In this document: positions 35,914 through 44,750 of the stretch, piece by piece
Numbering within the stretch: the first letter of the stretch is position 1
How the letters are laid out: every line of letters begins with the position of its first letter
NCBI GenBank assembly: GCA_021651055.1
Contig: JAJHOH010000001.1
Coordinates: 2,294,001 to 2,358,000 of the forward strand
Reading direction: 5' to 3'
Length of the DNA stretch: 64,000 nt
Origin: Candidatus Manganitrophus morganii
GTDB taxonomy: Bacteria; Nitrospirota; Nitrospiria; SBBL01; Manganitrophaceae
Notes under the pieces: model-generated
What the model was told of the DNA's origin: nothing
What the model saw: the letters and a program-made list of their open reading frames with translations, nothing else
Databases searched by the model: none
Translations under genes and position numbers: made by a program

Positions 35914-37011
35914 ATGATGGACGTTCCATTGACAAAAAATGAGAGGGCTCCGCAGACTTTTCGAAGCGACGACGATTGTTGGGCCGCCGTGCTGCGCCGA
36001 GACCGGAACGCAGACGGCGTGTTCTATTTTTCCGTGCGGACAACCGGGGTTTATTGCCGGCCCTCCTGCCCGGCGCGATCGGCGCGACGGGAGAATGTCC
36101 GGTTCCATTCGACGCGCGAAGCGGCGGTCCGGTCCGGATTCCGTCCGTGCAAGCGGTGCCGGCCCGACGCGCCTCCGCTCGCCGAACAACACGCCGCGGC
36201 GGTGGCGAAAGCATGCCGACTCATCGAAGCCGCCGAAGTGCTGCCGAACCTCGATCTGCTCGCGGAAGCGGCCGGGATGAGCCGGTTTCATTTCCATCGT
36301 GTCTTCAAGACAATCACCGGCGTGACCCCCAGAGCCTACGCGGCGGCCTACCGCGCAGAGCGGGTGCGTGGAGAATTGTCCCGAAGTGAAACCATTACAG
36401 AGGCGATCTTTGAAGCGGGGTTTCATTCCAGCGGGCGGTTTTATGAGATCTCTTCGGAAGTGCTCGGGATGACCCCCTCCGACTTTCGCGCCGGCGGCCG
36501 GGGCGCCTCGATCCGTTTCGCTGTCGGGGAATGTTCGTTGGGCGCTATTTTAGTGGCGGCCACGGAGAAGGGGATCTGCGCCATTCTGCTCGGGGACGAC
36601 CCCGAGCTGCTGCTGCGCGATCTTCAGGACCGCTTTTCCAAGGCGGAATTGATCGGAGGCGATGTCGATTTTGAACAATGGGTGGCGAAGGTGATCGCGT
36701 TCGTCGAAGCGCCGGCGATCGGTCTCGATCTGCCGCTTCACGTCCGGGGCACCGCTTTCCAGCGGCGGGTGTGGCAGGCATTGCGCGAGATCCCCGCCGG
36801 CGCGACGGTGAGTTATACCGAAATCGCAGAACGGATCGGCTCCCCGAAAGCGGTGCGTGCGGTGGCGCAGGCCTGCTCCGCCAACCTGATTGCCGTTGCG
36901 ATCCCTTGCCATCGGGTGGTCCGCAATGACGGCGCCCTCTCCGGATACCGATGGGGGGTGGAGCGCAAACGGGCGCTGCTCTCCCGGGAGCGCCATCCTG
37001 ATCAAAGTTGA
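35914..37011 (+). CDS. ada: Ada: methylphosphotriester/O6-alkylguanine methyltransferase and activator
   Basis: A 365-residue fusion with full Ada architecture. The N-terminal zinc domain uses C-R-P-S-C and C-K-R-C cysteines to take methyl groups from phosphotriesters. An AraC-type helix-turn-helix (F-H-F-H-R-V-F-K, then S-S-G-R-F-Y-E) follows. The C-terminal methyltransferase carries the acceptor Cys in I-P-C-H-R-V-V and a preceding asparagine-type hinge. It repairs alkylated DNA and activates its own regulon. GAGGAGACG precedes ATGATG; 35917 is the alternative start. Confidence 0.95.
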   Translation: MMDVPLTKNERAPQTFRSDDDCWAAVLRRDRNADGVFYFSVRTTGVYCRPSCPARSARRENVRFHSTREAAVRSGFRPCKRCRPDAPPLAEQHAAAVAKACRLIEAAEVLPNLDLLAEAAGMSRFHFHRVFKTITGVTPRAYAAAYRAERVRGELSRSETITEAIFEAGFHSSGRFYEISSEVLGMTPSDFRAGGRGASIRFAVGECSLGAILVAATEKGICAILLGDDPELLLRDLQDRFSKAELIGGDVDFEQWVAKVIAFVEAPAIGLDLPLHVRGTAFQRRVWQALREIPAGATVSYTEIAERIGSPKAVRAVAQACSANLIAVAIPCHRVVRNDGALSGYRWGVERKRALLSRERHPDQS

Positions 37012-37076
37012 TCGCCCTCTCGGTTCCAACATGTCTGAGCCGGTCCTCTTGGATTGGATCACACGGCTCGAACAGG

Positions 37077-39407
37077 TTACGGCTTCCGCTCCTTGAACCG
37101 TGCAAACGCATCCGCCATCGTCGTCATGGGGGCGGGAGCGGAAGGTTGTTTCTTCCCGGAGGGCGGTTTTGGGGCAGGTGGTTTCCCCCCGGCGCTCCGG
37201 CCGCTTTTTTCTTTTCCGGTCGGCGGCACCGCTCCCTCGCTCAAGCGCATGGTGAGGGAAACCCGCTTTCGCTCCAAATCGACCTGCATCACCTTCACCT
37301 TTACGACGTCGCCCGCCTTCACTACCTCGCGCGGATCTTTGATGAAGCGCTCCGACATCGCCGAAATGTGCACCAGGCCGTCTTGATGAACGCCGATATC
37401 GACAAAAGCGCCGAAGTTGGTGACGTTGGTGACGACCCCCTCCAGCACGCTGCCGGGAACCAGGTCGGCCAGGGTTTCGACCCCTTCCCGGAAGACGGCG
37501 GTTTTGAACTCCGGCCGGGGATCGCGCCCCGGCTTTTCGAGCTCCCGGAGAATGTCGCGCACGGTCATCTCGCCGAATTTTTCATCGATGAAGTCCTGTA
37601 CCGACACCGACGATAAGAACGGCTTGTTGCCGATGACCTCGCGCAGCGCGCGGCCGGTAGCGCTGAGAATCCGCTCCACCACCGGATAGGCCTCGGGGTG
37701 GACGGCGGAGCCGTCGAGCGGATTCTCGCCGTTCATGATCCGCAAAAAGCCGGCGCTCTGCTCGAAGGCCTTCGGCCCCAGACGCGCGACCTCCAGGAGC
37801 TGCCGCCGTCCGCGGAAGGCCCCCTTCTCTTCGCGGTAGGCGACGATGTTGGCGGCGGTCGTTTCGGTCAAGCCGGCGACCCGCGCCATCAACGGCGCGG
37901 AGGCGGTGTTGACATCGACCCCCACGGTATTCACGCAGTCCTCCACCACCGCTCCCAGCTTGCGCGTCAGGCGTGTCTGGTTGACGTCGTGCTGGTATTG
38001 GCCGACGCCGATCGCCTTCGGCTCGATCTTCACCAGTTCGGCCAGCGGGTCTTGCAGGCGCCGCGCGATCGAGACCGCCCCCCGGTAAGAGACATCGAGA
38101 TCGGGAAACTCCTTGGCCGCGATCGCCGAGGCGGAGTAGACCGACGCCCCGGCCTCGCTCACCACCAGGCAGGTCAGCTTCAATTCGGGGTGACGCTTGA
38201 TCAGCTCCTTCGCCAGCTTGTCGGTCTCGCGCGAGGCGGTGCCGTTTCCGATGCTGATCAGCTCCACCTGATGATTGCGCGCCAGCGCCGCCAGCGCGGC
38301 GAGCGACTCCTCCCACTGATTTTTAGGGGGATGCGGAAAGATCGCCGTATGATCGAGCACCTTTCCGGTGGCGCCGACCACCGCGACCTTCACCCCGGTC
38401 CGCAGACCGGGATCGAGCCCCATCGTCGGGCGGGATCCGGCGGGGGCGGCAAGGAGCAGATCGCGCAGATTCTCTCCGAAGACCCGGATCGCTTCTTCCT
38501 CGGCCATCTCCCGCAGCCGCAGGAACGATTCGGTATCGAGCTGCGATTTGATCTTGATGCGCCAGGCCCAACGGACGGCGTCGGCGAGCCACCGGTCGGC
38601 CGGTCGGCCTTCGTCGCGGATGGAAAACCGCCGGGCGATCATCGCATCACAAACACCGAACGCGTTCGTCGATTCCAGATCATCCTGCCCCGGCAGCTGA
38701 ATCACCAGGCGCAGCATCCCCTCGGCCCGGCCGCGGAAGAGGGCCAGCGCGCGGTGCGAGGGAATCTGCTTGAGCGGCTCGGAGAACTCGAAGTAGTCGG
38801 AGAACTTGGCCCCTTCCTGTTCCTTTCCGGGGACGACCGTCGAGAGGAGGCGCCCCTTTTCCCAGATCAGGTCGCGGAGCGCTCCGACCAGATCGGCCTC
38901 TTCCGCCGCTTTTTCCATGAAGATCTGCCGGGCGCCGTCCAGCACCGCCGCTGCGTCGGCGAAGCCTTTTTCCGGGTTGAGCGATCCGGCCGCCACGCTC
39001 TCCGGGATTTGATTCGGATCTTCCAACAATGCGTTCAGCACCGGCTCCAGCCCCGCCTCCCGCGCGATCTGCGCCTTGGTGCGGCGCTTCGGTTGATAGG
39101 GAGCATAGAGATCTTCCAGCCGGGTCTTCGTTTCCGCGGCGAGGATCGCCGTCTTCAGCTCGGGTGTCAGCTTTCCCTGCTCTTCGATGCTTTTTAAGAT
39201 GGTCGCGCGGCGCTCTTCCATCTCGCGCAGGTAGATCAGCCGCTCTTCGAGGGTGCGAAGCTGGGTGTCGTCCAACCCTCCCGTGACCTCTTTGCGGTAA
39301 CGGGCGATAAAGGGGACGGTCGCCCCCTCGTCCAGCAAGCGGACGGCCGCCTCCACCTGGGCGGTGCGGGCGTTTAATTCTTCGGCGATCCGTTGCGAAA
39401 TGTCCAT
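37077..39407 (-). CDS. tex: Tex-family S1 RNA-binding protein
   Basis: A 776-residue protein: N-terminal Tex helical region (A[18 protein letters not shown]), YqgF-like RNase H fold (G-L-D-P-G-L-R-T-G), helix-hairpin-helix domain, and a C-terminal S1 domain (about 645-715), then a Pro/Lys-rich tail of about 60 residues. It is very similar in layout to E. coli YhgF/Tex. It binds nucleic acid and affects transcription and stress survival. The start is set at the ATG of M-D-I-S-Q; a second in-frame ATG lies 12 bases upstream at 39419. Confidence 0.94.
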   Translation of the reverse strand: MDISQRIAEELNARTAQVEAAVRLLDEGATVPFIARYRKEVTGGLDDTQLRTLEERLIYLREMEERRATILKSIEEQGKLTPELKTAILAAETKTRLEDLYAPYQPKRRTKAQIAREAGLEPVLNALLEDPNQIPESVAAGSLNPEKGFADAAAVLDGARQIFMEKAAEEADLVGALRDLIWEKGRLLSTVVPGKEQEGAKFSDYFEFSEPLKQIPSHRALALFRGRAEGMLRLVIQLPGQDDLESTNAFGVCDAMIARRFSIRDEGRPADRWLADAVRWAWRIKIKSQLDTESFLRLREMAEEEAIRVFGENLRDLLLAAPAGSRPTMGLDPGLRTGVKVAVVGATGKVLDHTAIFPHPPKNQWEESLAALAALARNHQVELISIGNGTASRETDKLAKELIKRHPELKLTCLVVSEAGASVYSASAIAAKEFPDLDVSYRGAVSIARRLQDPLAELVKIEPKAIGVGQYQHDVNQTRLTRKLGAVVEDCVNTVGVDVNTASAPLMARVAGLTETTAANIVAYREEKGAFRGRRQLLEVARLGPKAFEQSAGFLRIMNGENPLDGSAVHPEAYPVVERILSATGRALREVIGNKPFLSSVSVQDFIDEKFGEMTVRDILRELEKPGRDPRPEFKTAVFREGVETLADLVPGSVLEGVVTNVTNFGAFVDIGVHQDGLVHISAMSERFIKDPREVVKAGDVVKVKVMQVDLERKRVSLTMRLSEGAVPPTGKEKSGRSAGGKPPAPKPPSGKKQPSAPAPMTTMADAFARFKERKP

Positions 39408-39757
39408 GCGGTGAACCATCCTTCGATAAAGTGAAATAGAGTTACTCTTATATACTAGAAACGCCGATGAAGCAATTGGAAATCGGGGAGAAGAAAGAGA
39501 GATTTTATGGAATTAAAAAGAAAGACGCATGATCGGCCGATCGAAAGGCTTGAACAGTATGGAGGAGAACGAAAGGCAGGAAGGGGAAGAAATAAGACCG
39601 GCCCCAGGGTCCATACCATGTAACCGACTGGAGCCGATCCGAATCACGGTCTGAGGAGACCGCACGTCATTCTAAACAACACGATCCTCTTTTGCAAGGG
39701 GGAAAGGGGAGGGATACAGACCATTTCTAAAAGAATTCAATTTACGAAGAGATTTCC
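39408..39757. other. 350-bp intergenic stretch, no gene identified
   Basis: It is purine-rich on the + strand between 39500 and 39600. A 38-codon frame starts at ATG 39507 without a convincing ribosome site. A short GGTCTGAGGAGACC hairpin lies near 39648-39661. I see nothing else that can be named. Confidence 0.4.
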
Positions 39758-39846
39758 TGGTGCCGGAGGCCGGAATCGAACCGGCACGCCCCTTGCGGAG
39801 CGAGGGATTTTAAGTCCCTTGCGTCTACCAATTCCGCCACTCCGGC
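39758..39846 (-). tRNA. tRNA-Leu (anticodon TAA)
   Basis: On the minus strand the gene reads GCCGGAG...CTCCGGC, a perfect 7-bp acceptor stem, followed by A and encoded CCA. The D arm has T-G-G-T-A-G-A-C-G. The anticodon stem AGGGA/TCCCT holds the loop CTTAAAA with anticodon TAA. A long variable arm, as for class II tRNAs, and the T-loop GGTTCGATTCC are present. Total 89 bases including CCA. Confidence 0.97.
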
Positions 39847-39990
39847 GTTACAGCGCGGAAAAACCACTTCCTTGTAACACGTTTTGATTTCCTTCGTCAA
39901 GAATGAGGCCTCTTTCCAAGAGGTGGATCCTTCCTGAAGGGAGCCACATTTTGGTTGAAAAAGAATCGAGATCGGGATAAAATTCCTTTC

Positions 39991-40398
39991 ATGAACGGCG
40001 AGACAAAATGGAGTCAGGTCCGATTGATCAGACGCGGAGCATGGGCCCTCGTCGGCCTGATACTGCTTGGGGCCGTCGGCTGCGGCGGGCCCTCCTACAA
40101 ATTTTACAAGGCGACCTGGTTCGGCAAGTTGAAACCGGGGATGTCGCGGGAGGCGGTCACGGAGCTGATCGGCACGCCCGCCGAAATCGCCCGCCGCCAA
40201 ACGGGAGATGAGCTCAGAGAAGTCTGGGTCTATCACGTCAAGAATCTCAATCCCCAAAACCATCTCTACCCGACCATCCGCCTTCTTGTCTTCAGCAACG
40301 GGACGATGGTCGCTTTGGACCCCACCAATCCTTATTCTCCCGATCTGGTCCCTCGGACGGTCTCCACCTCCGAAGGGACGCCGGCTGCGGCTCCCTGA
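39991..40398 (+). CDS. Small outer-membrane-type lipoprotein, SmpA/BamE-like fold suspected
   Basis: A 135-residue lipoprotein: a basic N-terminus, a hydrophobic stretch and the lipobox L-G-A-V-G-C with Cys31. The following G-K-L-K-P-G-M-S-R-E-A-V-T-E-L-I-G-T-P resembles the SmpA/OmlA (BamE) motif, so a similar small alpha-beta domain is likely. The C-terminus is Pro/Ala-rich. ATG 39991 gives the correct signal-peptide length. Function unknown; a role in envelope assembly is only suggested. Confidence 0.72.
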   Translation: MNGETKWSQVRLIRRGAWALVGLILLGAVGCGGPSYKFYKATWFGKLKPGMSREAVTELIGTPAEIARRQTGDELREVWVYHVKNLNPQNHLYPTIRLLVFSNGTMVALDPTNPYSPDLVPRTVSTSEGTPAAAP

Positions 40399-40439
40399 CA
40401 CTTTTCAGAACGACCCTCCTTCCGCCTGGAATCGACCCC

Positions 40440-41090
40440 GTGGTAAAAAAAATAAAAAAGAAAATTCAGAAGGGCCCCAAAGCGACTTATGCCGTTCCGC
40501 TGGTGATAGCCCTCACCGCCCTCCACGGTCCCCGTCGGGAGGGAAAAGATTTCCGCCATCTGCTCGAAGGGGCCGACGCCATTCGAAGCGCCCTTCAACT
40601 CCATCTGGAGCAGACGCTGATCCTGGCCGACCGGCCTCTTTCGCTGGCCGAGTATCTTTCATGGGGGTTCAAATCGCGCCCGGCGCGGCTGGCGGAGATG
40701 TTCTCAAATTCAGGCGTCCTTCCGATGGGACTTGCCGCCGATAATGATCTGGAGGGAGCGCCCCAACTCGGCATTCTTCCGATGATTGCGCTGGTCCAGG
40801 ACCGGGCGCTGGAGGATTTTTCGGAGCGGCTTTCCGAAGAGCTCAGTGAAGTCGGCCGGGTCGCCTTCCAGAACGCCATCTATCCTGCCTTGGGTCTGAT
40901 CCCCGGCTACGATCTTCTGCTCTACGCCCCTCCCTCCCCCGCGCAGGGATTGAACCACGCCATCGATGGGCTGAATGCCTCTCTCAAGGACGCGTTCGAG
41001 CAGGCGGCGGTTCCCTTCCCCGGACCGTTCCCATCGATCCCGGAGTCGGCCCTCGCATCGATTCCGCTGAAAGAACCCTGCACGAAATAA
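40440..41090 (+). CDS. Hypothetical protein, 216 residues
   Basis: I do not recognise the family. A Lys-rich N-terminus (VKKIKKKIQKG) is followed by a weakly hydrophobic stretch and a mainly helical, acidic body. The C-terminal third is Pro/Ser/Ala-rich. The start is GTG at 40440 without a clear ribosome site, so an internal start is possible. It follows the lipoprotein gene by 41 bp on the same strand. Confidence 0.55.
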   Translation: MVKKIKKKIQKGPKATYAVPLVIALTALHGPRREGKDFRHLLEGADAIRSALQLHLEQTLILADRPLSLAEYLSWGFKSRPARLAEMFSNSGVLPMGLAADNDLEGAPQLGILPMIALVQDRALEDFSERLSEELSEVGRVAFQNAIYPALGLIPGYDLLLYAPPSPAQGLNHAIDGLNASLKDAFEQAAVPFPGPFPSIPESALASIPLKEPCTK

Positions 41091-41211
41091 ATCGCTGCAT
41101 GGTCATGTAAAGTGCCGTCTAGATTTTCGCCGACGATTTCTCCTAAAATAAAAAGATGACCCTTGCGGACGCGACTCAGGCGCAAGCGGTTTTAATAAAA
41201 GGAGGATGAAA

Positions 41212-41523
41212 ATGGCGCTTTTAGAAATCAGCATCGTTCCGATCGGAACCGACACCCCCAGCATCGGCGACTACGTCGCCGAGGTGGTCAAAGTCTGCGA
41301 TCAGCATGGGCTTAAATACAATTTAACCGACATGGGAACGATCATCGAGGGGGATGCCGATACGATTTTCTCCGCGGCCAAGATGCTCCACGAAATTCCA
41401 TTTAACCGCGGCATCTCCCGGGTCCTCACGCATCTGACGATCGACGACCGGCGGGACAAAGCGATTCATCTCGAAGATGAGGTGAAGGCGGTCCAGGATC
41501 GGCTCGCTCAAAAAGCCGCTTGA
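41212..41523 (+). CDS. MTH1187/YqgV-family thiamine-binding protein
   Basis: A 103-residue protein of the MTH1187 (thiamine-binding, formerly DUF77) family. It has the ferredoxin-like pattern L-E-I-S-I-V-P-I-G-T-x-x-P-S-I-G-D-Y-V, then Y-N-L-T-D-M-G-T-I-I-E-G and the R-V-x-T-H-L-x-I-D-D-R-R-D-K segment. Members bind thiamine or its pyrimidine as tetramers. ATG 41212 is preferred to ATG 41206 because AAAGGAGG directly abuts the latter. Confidence 0.88.
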   Translation: MALLEISIVPIGTDTPSIGDYVAEVVKVCDQHGLKYNLTDMGTIIEGDADTIFSAAKMLHEIPFNRGISRVLTHLTIDDRRDKAIHLEDEVKAVQDRLAQKAA

Positions 41524-41663
41524 GCCGCGCGATTGGGGAACGGGAAAAGAAGATTTGTTGAGGAAGAAAGCGGGCTCTTCAAGCGGGCTCATCCGCTCAA
41601 AGAGATTGACTTTCTGCCTAGGTGCGGATAAAATACACCCCGCTTTCCTTATTTTTCCTTTAT

Positions 41664-41739
41664 TCCCCAGTAGCTCAGCTGGCAGAGCAGACGGCTGTTA
41701 ACCGTCGGGTCGCTGGTTCGAATCCGGCCTGGGGAGCCA
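41664..41739 (+). tRNA. tRNA-Asn (anticodon GTT)
   Basis: TCCCCAG pairs with CTGGGGA in the acceptor stem, followed by G and CCA. The D arm (AGCTCAGCTGGCAGAGC), the anticodon loop CTGTTAA with anticodon GTT, and the T-loop GGTTCGAATCC are all present. Seventy-six bases including encoded CCA. Confidence 0.98.
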
Positions 41740-41748
41740 GTTATAATA

Positions 41749-41787
41749 AAGAGCCGTTGGAGCGACCCCAACGGCTCTTTTGTTTTT
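41749..41787 (+). terminator. Intrinsic terminator after tRNA-Asn
   Basis: A perfect 12-bp stem, AAGAGCCGTTGG with CCAACGGCTCTT, closes a 7-base loop and is followed by TTGTTTTTG. Confidence 0.9.
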
Positions 41788-41886
41788 GACTTCAGAATAT
41801 ATTCCGCTTTCCCGTCAAGCTTGTCGATATACATCGTGTCGATTCTATTCTGATAGCGTGTGTGCTCCGCCTAGAACTTGACGATA

Positions 41887-41904
41887 TGTCCCAGATATGA
41901 GACA
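41887..41904 (+). promoter_or_regulatory. Palindromic operator of the HigBA pair
   Basis: TGTCCCA-GATA-TGAGACA is an 18-bp inverted repeat with one mismatch, 9 bases before the toxin start. It lies between a TTGACG box (41878-41883) and a CATTAT box at 41903, where antitoxin binding would block the promoter. Confidence 0.6.
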
Positions 41905-41912
41905 TTATATGG

Positions 41913-42233
41913 ATGAAAGCCGCTCTATTTCACCCCAAGGTCAGGGATGTTTTGCGGAGATTTCCCGAAGAGGTGCGGCGAGAGCTTGGTAAGGTGATCT
42001 TTGATCTCCAGAAAGGGGCGAAGCTGTCGATGCCGCTTTCGAAGCCGATCCCCTCCGTAGGGCCGGGAGTGGAAGAGCTAAGGATCAAGGATCGTACAGG
42101 CGCTTTCAGAGTTTTCTACCTCGCTCGAAGAGCAGATGCCGTGTTGATCTTTCATGTTTTTCAAAAGAAAACTCAAAAAACACCTCAGAAGGAAATCGAG
42201 TTAGGACGAAAAAGATTAGAGGAGATGTCATGA
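41913..42233 (+). CDS. higB: HigB/RelE-type toxin (phage Gp49-like)
   Basis: A 106-residue protein of the phage-derived Gp49-like/HigB family: an N-terminal helix pair (V-L-R-R-F-P-E-E-V-R-R-E-L-G), then the E-E-L-R-I-K-D-R-x-G-A-F-R-V-F-Y-L strand set and a C-terminal V-F-Q-K-K-T-Q-K-T-P with the catalytic-type basic residues. Such toxins cut mRNA on the ribosome. Its stop overlaps the antitoxin start by 4 bases. Toxin-first order is typical of higBA. Confidence 0.9.
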   Translation: MKAALFHPKVRDVLRRFPEEVRRELGKVIFDLQKGAKLSMPLSKPIPSVGPGVEELRIKDRTGAFRVFYLARRADAVLIFHVFQKKTQKTPQKEIELGRKRLEEMS

Positions 42234-42529
42234 AAAAAACGAAGGCCATTATTACTAAAGATGCGTTTGAACTTGCTCAAGCTTTAGGACTCTCAACCGC
42301 TCACGGCCTTGAGATCCAAATTCGGAGCGACCTGAACGATAAAATTATCGAGGTTGTCGAAAAAAAGGGATTGACCCATGCCCAAGTCGCAAAGCTTGCG
42401 GGCACTTCCAGATCTCGTATCACGGCCGTTATGAATCGCAATACGAAGGACATTTCGACCGATCTGATGCTTCGTATTATTGCATCGCTGGGTGTTCAGG
42501 CAAAGATCGTGTTTCACAGGGCGGCCTAA
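42230..42529 (+). CDS. higA: HigA-type antitoxin with XRE helix-turn-helix
   Basis: A 99-residue protein with a C-terminal XRE-type DNA-binding domain (L-T-H-A-Q-V-A-K-L-A-G-T-S-R-S-R-I-T-A-V-M-N). It neutralises the upstream toxin and probably represses the operon at the palindrome 41887-41904. The gene is AT-richer than flanking housekeeping genes. Confidence 0.9.
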   Translation: MKKTKAIITKDAFELAQALGLSTAHGLEIQIRSDLNDKIIEVVEKKGLTHAQVAKLAGTSRSRITAVMNRNTKDISTDLMLRIIASLGVQAKIVFHRAA

Positions 42530-42559
42530 TCGTAATCCAATTCAAGCGGCGGGGCAGGT

Positions 42560-42914
42560 CTAGCGATTTGAGATTAATCCCTCTTCGATTCGACGAAGAA
42601 TCCGATCCAGCTTCGGACTCTCAGATCGGAGTCGCTACAGACGCTTCGCCCCTGACTGACCGCAGAATCGTCCAGAGCAAATCGCTCGGCCAATGCTTTG
42701 AGCGACATCCTCCTCTCTCTCCCCAAATAAAATAAGACGCCCCTCGCTGGATTCGATCGGGGCTCGGTTTTATTCAAGCTCAGGTGAAGCCTCCAGAACG
42801 CTCGCCCGGATTTCCTCAAAACCCGGACTCACTTTAAGGTGTTTCCGATCAGCAATCTCTCGCGGTAATGTGATAGAGGGCGCCGGGGTAAATAAGCCGC
42901 AGGGGACGCGCCAT
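42560..42914 (-). pseudogene. Remnant of a REP-associated tyrosine transposase (RAYT)
   Basis: Read on the minus strand from ATG 42914, the first 21 residues (M-A-R-P-L-R-L-I-Y-P-G-A-L-Y-H-I-T-A-R-D-C, then a stop) match the start of Y1-type RAYT transposases. The core with the HUH and catalytic Tyr is missing. Further down, a R-M-S-L-K-A-L-A-E-R-F-A-L-D-D-S-A-V-S-Q segment and a frame-shifted L-D-R-I-L-R-R-I-E-E-G-L tail match the C-terminal helix-turn-helix of the same family. At least one internal deletion, one frameshift and two stops are present. Confidence 0.75.
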
Positions 42915-43353
42915 GTTCTCTCTCCAAAATGGATCTCCAAGATATCAGATGGAAATATAAAACAAAGATGGCGTGAGTAAAAATGTAAGGAGAGCCACAG
43001 AAGCAGTGGAGACGCATGTGGTAAAAACGATGAAGCGGCAAGAGCATTGCGATATCGCTGCCGCATCATACCGGCACAACTGGAAGTCAAGATCCTCACC
43101 GCGATGTTCATACATCGAAGGGGCACCCTCCGGTCGCATCAAGCGTCTTTTGATACCCAATTAACCGAGCCGCGGCCTCGCGAGCGGCCCAGATTGAAAA
43201 ACGGACAATTTTCCGGAAGAGTCATCGACCTTATTTTACGAACAGAACGCGTTGCTCTGGAACCGTCCGCTGAGGCGGAGGAGGTGTTAAATCGGGGGAA
43301 GACCATCAATTCAGTAAAAGTCGAAAGTAAAGCGACGACCCCTTGTGCGCGAT
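42915..43353. other. 439-bp AT-rich region without a supported gene
   Basis: It lies between the RAYT remnant and the zinc-ribbon gene. Open frames on both strands are short, mutually overlapping and without ribosome sites. Lower GC and scrambled frames suggest decayed mobile DNA, but no family is recognised. Confidence 0.4.
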
Positions 43354-44442
43354 TTAAATGCTTCTCGAGTATCCGCAGAAGGAGCACCGCCAGGCTTTCT
43401 CCGTCTGGTACCAATCCATTTTCTCACGGCAGGCCGGGCAGGTCTTTTTTTTGCCCGAGGGCTGGTTATTGGACGGCGATAATCCCTTTTTTGATTTCTG
43501 GATTTCGTTGGAAGACTGAGGTGACAAAGGGACGGCAAGGGGCGGAGATGGATCGAAAATCGGCTTCGAAGCGGGAGTGGGTTTAGGCGCATTCGGATGC
43601 TCACTTTTCTTTTCGCTCTTACCCCGAACTTCGTCCGTTCTTGATTCTTCGTATGCGCAGCTATAACACTGCCACATTTCATCCTTCGTGAGGAAACTCA
43701 TTCGACCCCCGCACATAGGGCATTTTTTCTCCCATTCCGTATCCTTCGGCGCAGAAGACTCACCGGTTTCGTTTTTCTGCTCGCCGCCTTCCTTTTCCTC
43801 TTCCTCGCCGGGAAGATCGCTTTTATGAAGAGAAGCCCCGAGCGGGACGGGCTGAGCGGCCGCGCTTTCAGAAGTAACTTCCTCAACCTTTTTTTTGATA
43901 TAGGTTATCTCCGCCCCGAGATCGGCGAAGAGTTCCTCCACGGCCCTCTCGACGAGTTCCATTTCCGTTTCCCGCGCCACCATCTCGTTGAGAATCCTTT
44001 TTTCTTCACCCTCAAGCCGCCCTATTTTTTCGCGGAGTCTCGATATCTCGTCTTTAATCTCCAGCGATTTGGCCTTCATGACCTTAAACTCGTCGCGCCA
44101 GCCGGGGAGGGCGGACATCAAGCTCTTCTCGAGCGGTTTAAGCTCCTCAAGCTGAATGTTGACGGCCTTAACGATCTCTTGCCGGCTTAGCTTCGAAGTC
44201 GTCGACAACGCTTTGATCGCGGCGTGATAACGCTGGTTCTCCTCCGGAATGATTTCCTCGAACGACTCCACAAGTTCGCGGAATTTTCCGAATATTGTAT
44301 TCTCACCTTCGATTATTTTTTTTACTTCATTGCGGAGAAGATCGATTTTGAATGACAGCTCTTCGTTCCCCTCCGATTTCACAAAGAGATCGGCGGCGAT
44401 TCGGTAAAGGGTTTCGCTCCTGTTTTTTTTCTCAACGCCCAT
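43354..44442 (-). CDS. Coiled-coil protein with two C-terminal zinc ribbons
   Basis: A 362-residue soluble protein of unknown family. Residues 1-190 are almost continuous heptad-type coiled coil. A low-complexity Glu/Ser/Lys-rich segment follows. A first zinc ribbon (C-P-M-C-G-G ... C-Y-S-C) lies near residues 240-265, a Pro/Ser-rich linker near 270-330, and a second ribbon (C-P-A-C ... C-S-F-C-G-Y) at 335-360. AAGGAGGAAATAA precedes the ATG. It sits in the AT-rich patch beside HigBA and the RAYT remnant, so horizontal origin is possible. Confidence 0.75.
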   Translation of the reverse strand: MGVEKKNRSETLYRIAADLFVKSEGNEELSFKIDLLRNEVKKIIEGENTIFGKFRELVESFEEIIPEENQRYHAAIKALSTTSKLSRQEIVKAVNIQLEELKPLEKSLMSALPGWRDEFKVMKAKSLEIKDEISRLREKIGRLEGEEKRILNEMVARETEMELVERAVEELFADLGAEITYIKKKVEEVTSESAAAQPVPLGASLHKSDLPGEEEEKEGGEQKNETGESSAPKDTEWEKKCPMCGGRMSFLTKDEMWQCYSCAYEESRTDEVRGKSEKKSEHPNAPKPTPASKPIFDPSPPLAVPLSPQSSNEIQKSKKGLSPSNNQPSGKKKTCPACREKMDWYQTEKAWRCSFCGYSRSI

Positions 44443-44750
44443 TTATTTCCTCCTTGAAAAGCCTACCTGATTCATCATTCATATCGTTTCCACCCGTACT
44501 GGAGGTATTTGAGACAACTCGAGTTTCGGCTTCACAACGGGAATAACGTATCAGCAATGTATTTGAGTATGTATTATAATTTGGAGCGATTATAGATAGA
44601 ATTTTAGCTTATTCAATGAGGGTGTCAAATCACATCGACCCCTTTCGGGCGCCGAAGCGGAGGAACGGGGCTTTTTTGTTTCATTCCCCCTTCCTTACTT
44701 CCCTTTTTCTCACCTATTATGCTAACCTTGAGGCCGGGAGGGACATTCCG
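44443..44750 (+). promoter_or_regulatory. 308-bp region with promoter-like box and terminator-like hairpin
   Basis: AT-rich. A perfect TATAAT lies at 44575-44580 with only a poor -35 candidate. About 50 bases later an imperfect hairpin (CCCCTTT ... AACGGGG, 44639-44670, inner TTCGG/CCGAA) is followed by C and six T. It could end a short RNA of about 90 bases or act in the leader of the peroxiredoxin gene. No ORF is supported. Confidence 0.35.

Noticed and set aside
39507-39623. 38-codon frame upstream of tRNA-Leu
   Set aside because: No ribosome site and purine-rich composition; nothing supports translation.
41664-41739. tRNA-Asn as a used integration site
   Set aside because: I found no second copy of its 3' end downstream and no integrase gene.
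42770-43126. 118-residue minus-strand frame
   Set aside because: Overlaps the RAYT remnant in another frame and has no independent support.
43047-43586. 179-residue open reading frame on the + strand
   Set aside because: Its second half is antisense to the zinc-ribbon gene, which has a strong ribosome site and clear motifs; composition is typical of a shadow frame.
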